A DNA stretch of 64,000 nucleotides. Source: Gemmatimonadota bacterium (GTDB taxonomy: Bacteria > Gemmatimonadota > Gemmatimonadetes > Gemmatimonadales > Gemmatimonadaceae). Location: NCBI GenBank assembly GCA_014192065.1, contig BJHH01000001.1, forward strand, positions 310,001 to 374,000. Reading direction: 5' to 3'. Shown here one piece after another: positions 9,112-17,723 of the stretch (position 1 is its first letter; every line of letters begins with the position of its first letter). The notes beneath the pieces were generated by a model that saw only the letters and a program-made list of their open reading frames with translations, was not told the origin of the DNA and ran no database searches. Made by a program: the position numbers and the translations under genes.

Positions 9112-10311
9112 ATGCGGCTCGTCCACCTCTCCGATCTGCATCTGGGTTTCCGCCAGTTTCAGCGGAGCACGCCGGGGGGAATCAACCAGCGCGAAGCCGA
9201 CGTCGCGAAGTCGTTTACGAACGCGCTAGACAAAATCATCACGTTGCGCCCCGATGTTGTGCTGATCGCAGGCGACGTGTTTCACACCGTGCGTCCGACG
9301 AACCCGGCCATCTTGCACGCCTTCACACAGTTCTCGCGGCTGATGCGCGAACTGCCTGAGGCGAAGGTCGTGATCGCCGCCGGCAACCACGACCTGCCGC
9401 GGTCGAGCGAAACGACCTGCATCCTCAAGCTGTTCGAGCCGCTCGGCATCAGCGTGGCCGACACTACCGTGCGGTCGCTGCAGTTCGGCGATCGGGGCCT
9501 GACGGTACACGCGATCCCGGACCTGCTCGCGCAGGGAACGGTGATCGAGCCCGACCCGGCATCGAAGTACAACGTCCTGGTGGCGCACGGCGAGGTGGAG
9601 GGTACCGGACCGGTACCGTACATGGGCTCTGTCGAGGACGCGCCGTATCAGATCCCGAAGGCGCTCGTCGAGTCATCCGCGTGGAATTACGTGGCGCTTG
9701 GCCATTACCACGTCTACCAGCGGGTGGGGCCGAATGCGTACTACTCCGGCGCCACCGACTACGCGAGCTCGAACGTCTGGGGTGAACTCGCGGACCAGCG
9801 ATCGCAGAAGCTGCCGGGCAAGGGGCTGATCGAGCGCGACCTCGACACCGGAAAGCAGACCTTTCATCCACTGCCGGTAGTGCGGGAGTTCATCGACCTG
9901 CCGCCGGTCGAAGGGCGCGGGCTCTCGGCTGCCGACCTCGACGCGGTCGTCGCCGCGGCGGTGCAGCGGATCCCGGGCGGTATCGACGGCAAGGTGGTTC
10001 GACTCGTGGCGCGCGACGTCCCGCGTCATGTGGTCCGCGAACTCGACCACAAGGCGCTGCGCGACCTGCAGCGGCGCGCGCTGCACTTTCACCTCGATAC
10101 GCGTCGCCCGGAAGTCATTCGCTCTGAGCGCAGCGGCGCGCCGGGCCGACGTCCGTCGCTGGCCGACACGCTGCGAGAGAGCCTGCGCAGTCGCGTGCTC
10201 ACGGCGGACATCGACCGCGAGCGGCTGATCGAACTCGGGATGCAGTACCTCGCCGACGCGGAATCGGCCAGCGCGTTGCAGGGGGCGAGCGCACCGATGG
10301 ACGACTCGTGA
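9112..10311 (+). CDS. sbcD: Mre11/SbcD-family DNA exonuclease subunit
   Basis: 399-aa calcineurin-like metallophosphoesterase, the nuclease half of the Mre11-Rad50 complex. All five phosphoesterase motifs are visible in order: SDLHLG (D8, H10), IAGDVFH, AAGNHDLPR, VAHGEVEG and LGHYHVYQR. The C-terminal 120 residues are the capping/Rad50-binding part. The stop overlaps the GTG start of the Rad50-like gene (GTGA), so the two subunits should be made in step. Being behind nurA and herA, it fits an archaeal-type resection operon better than a simple E. coli sbcDC pair. Confidence 0.94.
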   Translation: MRLVHLSDLHLGFRQFQRSTPGGINQREADVAKSFTNALDKIITLRPDVVLIAGDVFHTVRPTNPAILHAFTQFSRLMRELPEAKVVIAAGNHDLPRSSETTCILKLFEPLGISVADTTVRSLQFGDRGLTVHAIPDLLAQGTVIEPDPASKYNVLVAHGEVEGTGPVPYMGSVEDAPYQIPKALVESSAWNYVALGHYHVYQRVGPNAYYSGATDYASSNVWGELADQRSQKLPGKGLIERDLDTGKQTFHPLPVVREFIDLPPVEGRGLSAADLDAVVAAAVQRIPGGIDGKVVRLVARDVPRHVVRELDHKALRDLQRRALHFHLDTRRPEVIRSERSGAPGRRPSLADTLRESLRSRVLTADIDRERLIELGMQYLADAESASALQGASAPMDDS

Positions 10312-12782
10312 AGATCCACCGCCTGAAGCTGCTGAACTTTCGGCAACACGCCGATTCCGATTTGTTGTTCGAAGGCGGGCTGACCGGCATTATCGGACCG
10401 AACGGTGTCGGCAAGTCGACGCTGCTCGAGGCGATCGCTTGGGCGCTCTACGGCGGCGACACTGCGCGCGGCGGCAAGGACTCGATTCGCTTCTCGCGCG
10501 CGCCCGCCCGGGCACAGGTGCGCGTCGAGCTCGAGTTCGAACTCGGCGGTCACCGCTACCGTGTCGTGCGCGGGCTCACCGTGGCGGAGCTCTATCTCGA
10601 CGGCGCCGAGCAGCCGATCGCGAACTCGGCGACGTCGGTAGGGGAGCTACTCCAGCGTCGCATCGGCATGACCCGCTCCGAGTTCTTCAACACCTACTTC
10701 ACCGGCCAGAAGGAACTGGCGGTGATGGCGTCGCTGAGCGCCACGGAGCGCGCGCAGTTCCTCTCTCGCGTGCTGGGATATGAGCGGTTGCGCGTGGCGC
10801 AAGAACTGGCCGACCAACGCCGCCGCGACCTGCGCAATGAGATCGCCGGCATGCGGAGTGGCATGCCCGATACCGACGCGCTCGCCGCGCAGGAAGCCGA
10901 GGCGCAGGGTGCAGTGGGTGGCGCCAGGTCGCGTCTGGCTGACGCCGAAATCGAGCGCTCGCGCGTGCAGGCGCAGCTCGACGCACTGGCGCCGAAATGG
11001 GCGGAGGCGCAGCGCCAGCGTGACGAGTTGCAGCTTCTCGAGGCCGACATCCGCGTGATCGAGATCGAGTTGTCCGCGCAACGCCGCAACACGGAACGCC
11101 TCGCGGTCGAGCTGCAGGCTGTTGACGAAGCCCGTGCGGCGCTGGCACCGGTGTCCGCCCAGCTCGTGCCGTTCGACGAACTGGGGAAAGAGTTGGCGCA
11201 GCTGCGCGACCTCGCAGCCCAGGACGGGCGCCGGCAGGCGCTGCTCGGGCAGGACCAGTCGATGGGGGCCGAGCTTGCGGCGATGCGGACGGAACGCGAG
11301 GCCATCGTCGGAGCGCCGGCGCTCGAGGAACAGGTCACGCTCGACCTCGAAGCGCGGCGCCGGCAACTGGAGTCCGCGCAGGGGAATCTTGAGTTGCGCC
11401 GTACCGAATGGGTGCGCGACCGTCAGGAAGCGGAAACCCGCCGCAATGCGCTTCGCGCTCAGTACGCCGAACTGCGCGACCAGCGTGACCGGCTGGTCGC
11501 ACGTGGCGAGCAGGGTGTCTGCCCGACCTGCCAGCGCCCGTTGCTCGACCACTACCGTCAGGTGCTCGACGTCCTCGACAATCAGATCGAGGCGATCAGC
11601 GCAGACGGGATGTACTTCAAGTCGCGGCTCGAACAGCTCGAGACGATGCCGGACCATGTGGCCGAGCTTGATGACGATCGGCGCCGGTTGCAGACAGACG
11701 TCGGGGCGCTCGAGCGCCGGCTGGCGCGCACGCAGATGAGCGTGCATCAGCTGGAGCACCTGGCGCGCGATGTTGCGGCCAAAGAGATGCGGCACGAAGC
11801 GCTCGCGAGGGATATTGCCGGAATCCCGGCCGGCTACGATCCAGATCGGCACCGGTCAGTCGAATCGGAGTTCGAGCGACTCGTCGCGCTCAACACGCAG
11901 GCGAATCGGCTCACGACCCAGGTGGAGCGCGAGCCGGTGCTGCGGCGCGAACAGGACCAAGTGGCGCGCAGCGAGGCCACACTCGCCGGCCGACGTGACG
12001 ACCTCCTGTCGAGACGCACCGCGCTGGCACTGTCGGAGGAAGAGTTCGGCCTACTCCGCCACCAGCACGCATCGGTGGCGACACAGCTTCAGGCCGCGGT
12101 GGGGGCGACCGTGACCGCGACGAACGAACTCGCGATGGCGCAGGCAGCGCTCGAGCGCGCGCTGGTGTCGCGCCGCGACCTTGATCGGGCCGCCGAACGC
12201 GTGGCTGTGCTCGAGCGAGACCGCCAGCTGCACGACGAACTGCACCGTGCCTATTCCGATCTACGCACGGACCTGAACTTTGCGATGCGCCCTGAACTCT
12301 CGGAGCTCGCCAGTGCGTTCCTCACCGAGCTGACCGACGCGCGCTATACGGAACTGGAACTCGACGACAAATACCGGATCGTCGTGCTCGAGGAAGGCGT
12401 GCCGAAGCCGGTGATCTCCGGGGGCGAAGAAGATCTCGCGAACCTTGTGCTCCGTCTGGCGATCTCGCAGATGATCGCCGAGCGCGCCGGCCAGGCGTTC
12501 TCGCTCCTCGTGCTCGACGAAGTGTTCGGTTCACTCGACGATGTTCGCCGCCAGAACGTGATCGCGCTGTTACGCGGGCTCCAGGACCGCTTCGAACAGG
12601 TCATCCTCATCACGCATATCGACGATGTACGCGACGGCCTCGACCAGGTGATGGAAGTCCGCGTGGACGAGCGCACGGGCGCGTCGGTGGTGCAGTACGG
12701 TGGAGTGGCGGGTCGCGAGTTGGCTGCCGCCGTGGCGGCGGGTCATCCCGGCGTGATTCGCGCCGCACAACCGTCCGAGTGA
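10308..12782 (+). CDS. sbcC: Rad50/SbcC-family SMC-like ATPase
   Basis: 824-aa SMC-type ATPase that clamps DNA ends together with Mre11. Walker A is GPNGVGKST (residues 30-38); the zinc hook is CPTC (C405-C408) in the middle of two long charged coiled-coil arms. Near the C terminus come the ABC signature ISGGEEDLANL and Walker B LLVLDEVFGSLDD, followed by the His-loop ILITHIDDV. At 824 residues it is shorter than E. coli SbcC (over 1,000), and closer to archaeal Rad50. The start is the GTG at 10308 overlapping the mre11 stop. The next gene starts inside its stop codon (TGATG). Confidence 0.94.
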   Translation: MKIHRLKLLNFRQHADSDLLFEGGLTGIIGPNGVGKSTLLEAIAWALYGGDTARGGKDSIRFSRAPARAQVRVELEFELGGHRYRVVRGLTVAELYLDGAEQPIANSATSVGELLQRRIGMTRSEFFNTYFTGQKELAVMASLSATERAQFLSRVLGYERLRVAQELADQRRRDLRNEIAGMRSGMPDTDALAAQEAEAQGAVGGARSRLADAEIERSRVQAQLDALAPKWAEAQRQRDELQLLEADIRVIEIELSAQRRNTERLAVELQAVDEARAALAPVSAQLVPFDELGKELAQLRDLAAQDGRRQALLGQDQSMGAELAAMRTEREAIVGAPALEEQVTLDLEARRRQLESAQGNLELRRTEWVRDRQEAETRRNALRAQYAELRDQRDRLVARGEQGVCPTCQRPLLDHYRQVLDVLDNQIEAISADGMYFKSRLEQLETMPDHVAELDDDRRRLQTDVGALERRLARTQMSVHQLEHLARDVAAKEMRHEALARDIAGIPAGYDPDRHRSVESEFERLVALNTQANRLTTQVEREPVLRREQDQVARSEATLAGRRDDLLSRRTALALSEEEFGLLRHQHASVATQLQAAVGATVTATNELAMAQAALERALVSRRDLDRAAERVAVLERDRQLHDELHRAYSDLRTDLNFAMRPELSELASAFLTELTDARYTELELDDKYRIVVLEEGVPKPVISGGEEDLANLVLRLAISQMIAERAGQAFSLLVLDEVFGSLDDVRRQNVIALLRGLQDRFEQVILITHIDDVRDGLDQVMEVRVDERTGASVVQYGGVAGRELAAAVAAGHPGVIRAAQPSE

Positions 12783-13753
12783 TGGCCCCGCACCCGCACC
12801 ACGATCGGCCCGCGCTCTCCGGGCCGGCGCCGATTACCAGCGCCGACATCGCTGAACTCAATACGTTGTTCAGCGACGCCTTCACCGAGCGCTACCGTCG
12901 TGACGGACTCGTCGGCGTGCGCGTGCCGCCGCTCAATCCCGCGATCTGGCGATATGCGATCGATGGCGCCGGTTCCGGCGCGATGCTCTGGCGCGATGAG
13001 GTGGGCGCGATCGCCGCGTTCAACATTGCGCACGCGTCGGGTGCCGAGGGGTGGATGGGGCCGCTGGCGGTGCGGCAAGACCGGCAAGGAGCCGGACAGG
13101 GCAAGGCGATCGTGCAGGCCGGTGTCGCCCACCTTCGCGGCCGAGGGTGCCGAACGATCGGTCTCGAAACCATGCCGCGTACCGTGGATAACATCGGATT
13201 CTACGCCGGGATCGGATTCGTGCCCGGCTTCCTGACCGTCACGATCACGCTAGAGTCGTCGGCGGCATCACGCGTGCAGGGGCTCCTGTCCGAGGTCGGT
13301 TCCGCATCGCGCGAGACGGCGATCGCGGAGTGTGCGGCGCTTGCTGGGCAGCTCAGCCCAGGCGCCGACTATTCACGCGAGATTCGGCTCACGCACGAAC
13401 TCGGGCTCGGCGACACGCTCCTCGTGCGGCAGCGCGACCAGCTCGTCGGGTTTGTGGTCTGTCATGCGGCGCCGCTCGTCGAAGGGCGCACCCGCGACGA
13501 GCTGCGCGTGCTCAAACTCGTCGCCGATCATCACGCGGTGTTCGTGTCGATGTTGCCGATGCTGACGGCGCTCGCGCGCCGTTCAGCGACGATGCGCGTG
13601 GCGCTCCGCATGCAGGGTGAGCACCGCGAGGCGTTCCGGGATACCGTCGCGGCCGGAGGCCGGGTCCGCTGGACAGACCTCCGCATGACGCTTCACGGCT
13701 ATCCGCAGCTGGTGCCGGCGGGCGGCGTCTTGCTGTCGAACTGGGAGATCTGA
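12782..13753 (+). CDS. GNAT-family N-acetyltransferase, two-domain
   Basis: 323 aa with at least one GNAT domain: the acetyl-CoA loop is in VRQDRQGAGQGKAI (about residues 98-111), followed by the usual helix and GFYAGIGF near 140-150. The second half (from about 185) looks like a second, more degenerate GNAT fold with RDQLVGFVVCHAAPL but no clear acetyl-CoA loop. The substrate is unknown. The ATG overlaps the Rad50 stop (TGATG), so it is transcribed and probably translationally coupled with the end-processing operon. A GTG one codon upstream (12779) is an alternative start. Confidence 0.75.
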   Translation: MAPHPHHDRPALSGPAPITSADIAELNTLFSDAFTERYRRDGLVGVRVPPLNPAIWRYAIDGAGSGAMLWRDEVGAIAAFNIAHASGAEGWMGPLAVRQDRQGAGQGKAIVQAGVAHLRGRGCRTIGLETMPRTVDNIGFYAGIGFVPGFLTVTITLESSAASRVQGLLSEVGSASRETAIAECAALAGQLSPGADYSREIRLTHELGLGDTLLVRQRDQLVGFVVCHAAPLVEGRTRDELRVLKLVADHHAVFVSMLPMLTALARRSATMRVALRMQGEHREAFRDTVAAGGRVRWTDLRMTLHGYPQLVPAGGVLLSNWEI

Positions 13754-13930
13754 CTAGCGCTTGTTGCGGCCAGTGCCCGGCGAGGCGGCTGCCGGTCGAG
13801 TCGCGATGCGCCAGATGAGCAGGAAGACGCCCGCGGTGAGCAGCAGGTGAATCCACCCCGGGGCCTCGAACCAGGTGCCCACACCCCACACGATCAGCAT
13901 TACCACCGACAAGATGATCACGGGATCCAT
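13754..13930 (-). CDS. Small hydrophobic membrane protein (58 aa)
   Basis: An ATG at 13930 opens a 58-codon frame ending at 13754, directly abutting the stop of the GNAT gene on the other strand. The product has two hydrophobic spans, VIILSVVMLIVWGVGTW and WIHLLLTAGVFLLIW, joined by a short FEAPG turn, and a basic tail. This layout resembles the Lmo0937-type tiny membrane proteins (two short helices with a GGFIHILL-like hinge), whose role is unknown. GGAG lies 8-9 bases upstream of the start. It is too short for many gene finders but shows coding-like hydrophobic periodicity. Confidence 0.65.
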   Translation of the reverse strand: MDPVIILSVVMLIVWGVGTWFEAPGWIHLLLTAGVFLLIWRIATRPAAASPGTGRNKR

Positions 13931-14299
13931 AGCGCGGGCTCCGGGAATGGCGCCGATCGAACCAGCGCCTCGTCAGCCAAACAATCTATCGCCATGCGCC
14001 GTGACAACGCAGTACGTAGCGCGCCGTCCGTAGGTGCGGTCGGTCTGGACGACTCCCGCGCCGATTCCTATCATTAAGGAAGGAGTCAGGGGATCTACTT
14101 TTTGAGCCGATAAGTCCTTCGGGTGGGTGCAATATCTCTGTTGACGTCATGCCCGCACGGCGGGAAGGCGGAAGGCAGGGTGAGGACCTCAAACATTCGA
14201 CAGGGCTTCAAAAACCTCTCCTCACTCCGTTGTGTCCGGAAGCTCCGGCCGTCGCCTTTGGCTCGGCCGGAGCTTCCGTCTCTCCAACCATTCTGTCGC
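13931..14299. other. Intergenic region upstream of the pterin genes
   Basis: A 369-base stretch with no convincing gene. From about 14080 it contains several local inverted repeats: CCCGC/GCGGG around 14153-14165, a GTGAGGA/TCCTCAC pair bracketing about 14180-14226, and a long perfect stem at 14237-14278. That density of pairing just before queD suggests a structured leader RNA or small RNA, but it matches no riboswitch class recognised by eye. Confidence 0.4.
14237..14278 (+). promoter_or_regulatory. Perfect 15-bp inverted repeat upstream of queD-like gene
   Basis: CGGAAGCTCCGGCCG pairs with its exact complement across a 12-base loop, ending 21 bases before the pterin-synthase ATG. The 3' side is followed by TCTCTCCAACC, not a run of T, so a simple intrinsic terminator is unlikely. 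It could be an attenuator, a ribosome-access control element or the end of a small RNA; function is inferred from position only. Confidence 0.5.
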
Positions 14300-14719
14300 A
14301 TGCCGACCGTCACGATTACCCGTCTTGCGCGCTTCAGCGCCGCGCACCGCCTGCACAATCCTGCGTTCTCCGACGACGAAAATCGCCGGATCTTCGGCAA
14401 GTGCAACAGTCCAAATTTTCACGGCCACAACTACACGATCGAGGTGACCATCGCGGGCGAGCCCGATGCGGGCACCGGATACGTGATGGACTTTGCTGAG
14501 CTCGACCGGATCGTCGATGCGGACTGCATCGATCAACTCGATCACAAGAATCTCGATCTCGACGTGCCCTGGCTGAGCGGGATCCGGTCGACGGCGGAGA
14601 ACGTCGTGGTCGCCTGCTGGGCTCGGCTCGAGCCGGCACTCATCTCCCAGCGGACCAGGCTCTCACATCTCCGGCTCTGGGAGACCGAGAACAACTATGT
14701 CGACTACGATGGGAGCTGA
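14300..14719 (+). CDS. queD: 6-pyruvoyl-tetrahydropterin synthase / QueD family protein
   Basis: 139-aa T-fold enzyme that acts on dihydroneopterin triphosphate, the product of GTP cyclohydrolase I. Zinc ligands are the histidines of SAAHRLH and FHGHNY; the catalytic cysteine is in [18 protein letters not shown] and [10 protein letters not shown] complete the active site. In the queuosine pathway the product is 6-carboxy-tetrahydropterin; in the biopterin pathway it is 6-pyruvoyl-tetrahydropterin. The neighbours (folE overlapping by 23 bases, then a short-chain dehydrogenase) make the biopterin role a real option, while no queC, queE or queF is visible here. The frame is open upstream, but the ATG at 14300 gives the family N terminus. 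Confidence 0.88.
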   Translation: MPTVTITRLARFSAAHRLHNPAFSDDENRRIFGKCNSPNFHGHNYTIEVTIAGEPDAGTGYVMDFAELDRIVDADCIDQLDHKNLDLDVPWLSGIRSTAENVVVACWARLEPALISQRTRLSHLRLWETENNYVDYDGS

Positions 14720-15359
14720 ACAATCGGACGCCAGGTCGCTCGCCGAAATGCGTGAGTTCGGCGAAGAGCCGTCGCGCATCGGCGACGTGCGCGGCACAGA
14801 GCTTCAGAATCTGGTGAAGCGCCAGATCGAGTTGCTCGGCGAGGATCCTCAGCGCGATGGCCTGCAGAGGACACCGCTGCGCGTATCGCGGGCGATGGCC
14901 TGGTTGACTCGCGGCTACGACCTGAGCGTGGCCGAGGCGGTCGGCGAGGCCGTGTTCGAGGAGCGGCACGAGAGCATGGTCATGGTGCGGGACATCGAGT
15001 TCTATTCGCTGTGCGAGCATCACATGCTGCCATTTTTCGGCAAGGCACACGTTGCCTACATCCCCAACGGCAAGATTCTGGGGCTCTCGAAGCTGCCGCG
15101 CATTGTGGACCTCTTCGCTCGCCGCCTTCAGGTGCAGGAGCGCCTCACCGAACAGGTGGCGGATGCGATTCAGGACGTGCTCGCGCCGATCGGTGTCGGC
15201 GTCGTGATCGAGGCGCAGCATCTGTGCATGATGATGCGTGGTGTCCAGAAGCAGCGTTCGCTGACGGTCACGTCGTCGCTCAAGGGGGCGTTCCGCGACG
15301 ACGAACGCACGCGCGACGAGTTCCTGCGCCTCGCCTATGCGTCGTCAGGATCGCCGTGA
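14697..15359 (+). CDS. folE: GTP cyclohydrolase I
   Basis: Converts GTP to 7,8-dihydroneopterin triphosphate, the first step toward folate, queuosine or tetrahydrobiopterin. 220 aa, homodecameric T-fold family; zinc ligands are in [10 protein letters not shown] and [10 protein letters not shown], and the active-site histidine in [23 protein letters not shown] and [18 protein letters not shown] are strong family signatures. The start at 14697 lies inside the end of the pterin-synthase gene; a second ATG at 14709 is equally possible. It overlaps upstream and is followed 2 bases later by the dehydrogenase, so the three are almost certainly one operon. Confidence 0.95.
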   Translation: MSTTMGAEQSDARSLAEMREFGEEPSRIGDVRGTELQNLVKRQIELLGEDPQRDGLQRTPLRVSRAMAWLTRGYDLSVAEAVGEAVFEERHESMVMVRDIEFYSLCEHHMLPFFGKAHVAYIPNGKILGLSKLPRIVDLFARRLQVQERLTEQVADAIQDVLAPIGVGVVIEAQHLCMMMRGVQKQRSLTVTSSLKGAFRDDERTRDEFLRLAYASSGSP

Positions 15360-15361
15360 CC

Positions 15362-16096
15362 ATGGGCTCGCCGCCGTATGACGGTGCGTTCGCCGGTCGT
15401 CGCGCGCTGGTGACCGGTGCGTCGCGGGGCATTGGGGCCGCACTCGTGCGCGCCCTCGCCGCGGCCGGTGCGTCGGTGGCGGGCGTCGCGCGATCGCCGG
15501 AGCCGCTCGCCGAGGTCATCGGACCGCTTGGTGCAGGGCACCTCGCCATCGCCGCGGACCTCGCCACCGACGCAGGAACTGACGCGGTGATTTCGGCGGT
15601 GCGCGCATGGGCCGGCGGCGCGCCGGACATCTTGGTGAACAACGTCGGGGTGTTCGCGCAGGCGCCTGCCGCTGAGCAGGATCCAGTGGGCTTCGCGTCC
15701 ATGCTGCGGATCAACCTCGAGGCGCCGTTCCGGCTCACGCACGCATTCCTGCCCTCGATGTTGGCACGGAAGTCCGGTGACATTGTTCATGTTGGGTCGG
15801 TCGCAGATAAGAATGCCTTCCTCGGGAACTCGGCCTACAGCGCCAGTAAGTTCGGGTTGCGCGCAGTTCACGAGGTCCTGCGGGCCGAAACGCGCGGCAG
15901 CGGTGTCCGGGCGATTCTCGTTTCGCCGGGCGCGGTGGATACCGATATCTGGAGCCCGATCGAGTCGCAGCTCGGTAAGGGGCTTCCGGCGCGTGACGCT
16001 ATGCTCGCGGCAGACGACATGGTACGCGCGATCTGTTTCGCGTTGTCGCAGCCGTCAACTGTGAACATCGACGAACTGCGCTTGACGCGCAGCTAG
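15362..16096 (+). CDS. Short-chain dehydrogenase/reductase, candidate sepiapterin reductase
   Basis: 244-aa NAD(P)-dependent SDR: cofactor loop TGASRGIG near the N terminus, NNVG structural motif, and the catalytic triad Ser (HVGSVADKN), Tyr and Lys (SAYSASKFG). ATG at 15362 is 2 bases past the folE stop. SDRs of this length include sepiapterin reductase, the last enzyme of tetrahydrobiopterin synthesis, and also 3-oxoacyl-ACP reductases and many others; sequence motifs alone do not choose. The placement directly after a pterin synthase and GTP cyclohydrolase I is what suggests the pterin role. Confidence 0.85.
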   Translation: MGSPPYDGAFAGRRALVTGASRGIGAALVRALAAAGASVAGVARSPEPLAEVIGPLGAGHLAIAADLATDAGTDAVISAVRAWAGGAPDILVNNVGVFAQAPAAEQDPVGFASMLRINLEAPFRLTHAFLPSMLARKSGDIVHVGSVADKNAFLGNSAYSASKFGLRAVHEVLRAETRGSGVRAILVSPGAVDTDIWSPIESQLGKGLPARDAMLAADDMVRAICFALSQPSTVNIDELRLTRS

Positions 16097-16116
16097 CACG
16101 GAACGCGACACGCGCC

Positions 16117-16791
16117 GTGCTGCTCGCACTGACCGACCACCTGCATTGCACCGGCGACCATGCGGCGTCGTGGCTCGTCGCGCGCGCCGATGCCGCCGTG
16201 CGCGGCTGGATGGTCGAGGGAGAGCTCGGCTGCCCGATGTGCGACGTGACACGCGGCATTCGCGGCGGGGTCCTGTCGTGGGACCCGGCGGTCGCGGCGC
16301 AGCCCGTGGCCCCGCTCCTGATGACTGGACCAGATGACGACTCGGTGATTCGCCTCGCGGCGTTGCTCGCGCTCGTGGAGGGATCTGCGCCGTACGTGCT
16401 CTGCGGCGACATGGGCCGGTACGCCGTGGCCCTCGGCGCCGTCGCCGACGCGCCGCTTGTGCTGCTCGATCCACCGGACGATTCGGCCGCAGGGCTCGCC
16501 ACAATCATCCGCGGTGCACCCCGCATGCCGTTCGCTGATCGCTCGGTGCGGGGCATCGCGCTCGATGCGGTGCACGCGTCGGCTGAGCGTGTCGCCTATG
16601 CGGTGCGCGTGCTCGCGCCCGGTGGCCGAATGGTCGCTGGTTCCGATCTCGCTCTGCCGTCAGGAATCCGCGAGCTGGCCCGTGACGACCGCCACTGGGT
16701 CGGTGAGCGCGTGGTCGATCACTCCTCCATGTCGGCGCCGGTCGCGATTGGTCGTGCGCCCGCGGCGCCGCGTCGTGGACGGAACGGCTAG
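16117..16791 (+). CDS. Trm112-like/methyltransferase-like protein, diverged
   Basis: 224 aa, function unknown. The N-terminal part carries LGCPMCD followed by GIRGGVLSWD, like the zinc and final strand of Trm112-type domains though with only one CxxC pair. The C-terminal two thirds looks like a class I methyltransferase core: VLCGDMGRYAV in place of the SAM-binding glycine loop, MPFADRSVRGIALD and VLAPGGRMVAG as the post-core strands. The SAM loop lacks the usual GxGxG, so activity is uncertain. It begins with GTG 20 bases after the SDR stop and probably shares its transcript. Confidence 0.5.
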   Translation: MLLALTDHLHCTGDHAASWLVARADAAVRGWMVEGELGCPMCDVTRGIRGGVLSWDPAVAAQPVAPLLMTGPDDDSVIRLAALLALVEGSAPYVLCGDMGRYAVALGAVADAPLVLLDPPDDSAAGLATIIRGAPRMPFADRSVRGIALDAVHASAERVAYAVRVLAPGGRMVAGSDLALPSGIRELARDDRHWVGERVVDHSSMSAPVAIGRAPAAPRRGRNG

Positions 16792-16828
16792 TCTCACGCG
16801 GATCAGGTGGCCCGTTGTGTGACGTCGC

Positions 16829-17677
16829 CTATCGTGTCGCGCTGGCGGGCTTCGGTCGCACCAGAATAACGAATCGAACCGGACTTCCACGAACCGCTGC
16901 GCCCCGGAACTGGACCGTGGCGATCACCACGACGGAATCGGGGACCGTCGTGATCCCGAAAGGTCGGACCCGAACATTGCGCGCCGCAGTCCCGTCGGTG
17001 CCGGTGGTGTCGATCCAGGTGCGTTGCGTTCCGTTGCCAACGAGGAACACCGACGAGGTATCGCCCGCGGCGACTGCTTTCCCCGCATGAAAGGCCTGAT
17101 ACGAGACGATCCATCCCTGCGTCGCCGTGATCCCGCCGGTCGTGTCGCGCGTGAGCACCCTCACGCTCAGCGCCGCCGTCATGTTGGACGTCGCGTTGTC
17201 GGGGAGCAGATAGTTCAGTGTGTCGCGCAGCTTCCCCGTGACCACCACGGAATCTGGCCGCCTGGCCACGAGTAGCGGGCGGACCGCTGACTGGACGGTC
17301 GCGGTGTTTGCTACGAGACGCACCGTCCCCAGCCGCCGTTGCGAGACGAGGAAGTTTCCGGGTCCGATCGTCACGCCCGTGTCAAGCGAGATGTACTGGA
17401 TGTCCGGTTGTGCGATGATGTCGCCGGATCCATTGAACGCCACCGCGCGCAGCGGGGCGGCGCGGCCGAGCGAATCGCGCAGCGTATCGCCGGCGACCAC
17501 GGCCGGCGACGGCAGACTGTCGAACGAGAGCGACGCGACATGACCAGCCGCGACATTGATGTCGGTGCAGCTGCCGACCGCGGCGGCCCCGGCAAGGGTG
17601 CACAGCGCGATCAGCCGCGCGGCGGCGCGCCTCATCCTCAGCTCGGCCGCGGTGTGGTTCACTGCCGTTTTGGTCAT
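16829..17677 (-). CDS. Exported lipoprotein with Ig-like repeats
   Basis: 282 aa, no recognised enzyme. It has a basic N terminus and hydrophobic stretch ending in VGSC, a plausible lipobox placing the mature Cys near residue 37. The rest is beta-rich with repeated patterns of PDSVVVTGKLRDTL and PDSVVVIATVQFRG type, suggestive of two or three Ig-like/Big domains. A second ATG 14 codons in would give a more typical signal length. It lies 46 bases downstream of the TPR gene on the same strand. A surface or periplasmic structural role is inference. Confidence 0.6.
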   Translation of the reverse strand: MTKTAVNHTAAELRMRRAAARLIALCTLAGAAAVGSCTDINVAAGHVASLSFDSLPSPAVVAGDTLRDSLGRAAPLRAVAFNGSGDIIAQPDIQYISLDTGVTIGPGNFLVSQRRLGTVRLVANTATVQSAVRPLLVARRPDSVVVTGKLRDTLNYLLPDNATSNMTAALSVRVLTRDTTGGITATQGWIVSYQAFHAGKAVAAGDTSSVFLVGNGTQRTWIDTTGTDGTAARNVRVRPFGITTVPDSVVVIATVQFRGAAVRGSPVRFVILVRPKPASATR

Positions 17678-17723
17678 GCCGATTTCGCCCTGCTGTCTGA
17701 CGATCGCGAGATTCCGGCCCACG

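Noticed and set aside
10647-11852. 401-codon frame antisense to rad50
   Set aside because: Lies over the coiled-coil coding part of rad50, where period-3 bias makes long antisense frames common; no motif seen.
14140-14230. Signal recognition particle RNA upstream of the pterin genes
   Set aside because: The GGAAGG-like stretch lacks the conserved apical loop sequence and the flanking pairing of bacterial SRP RNA.
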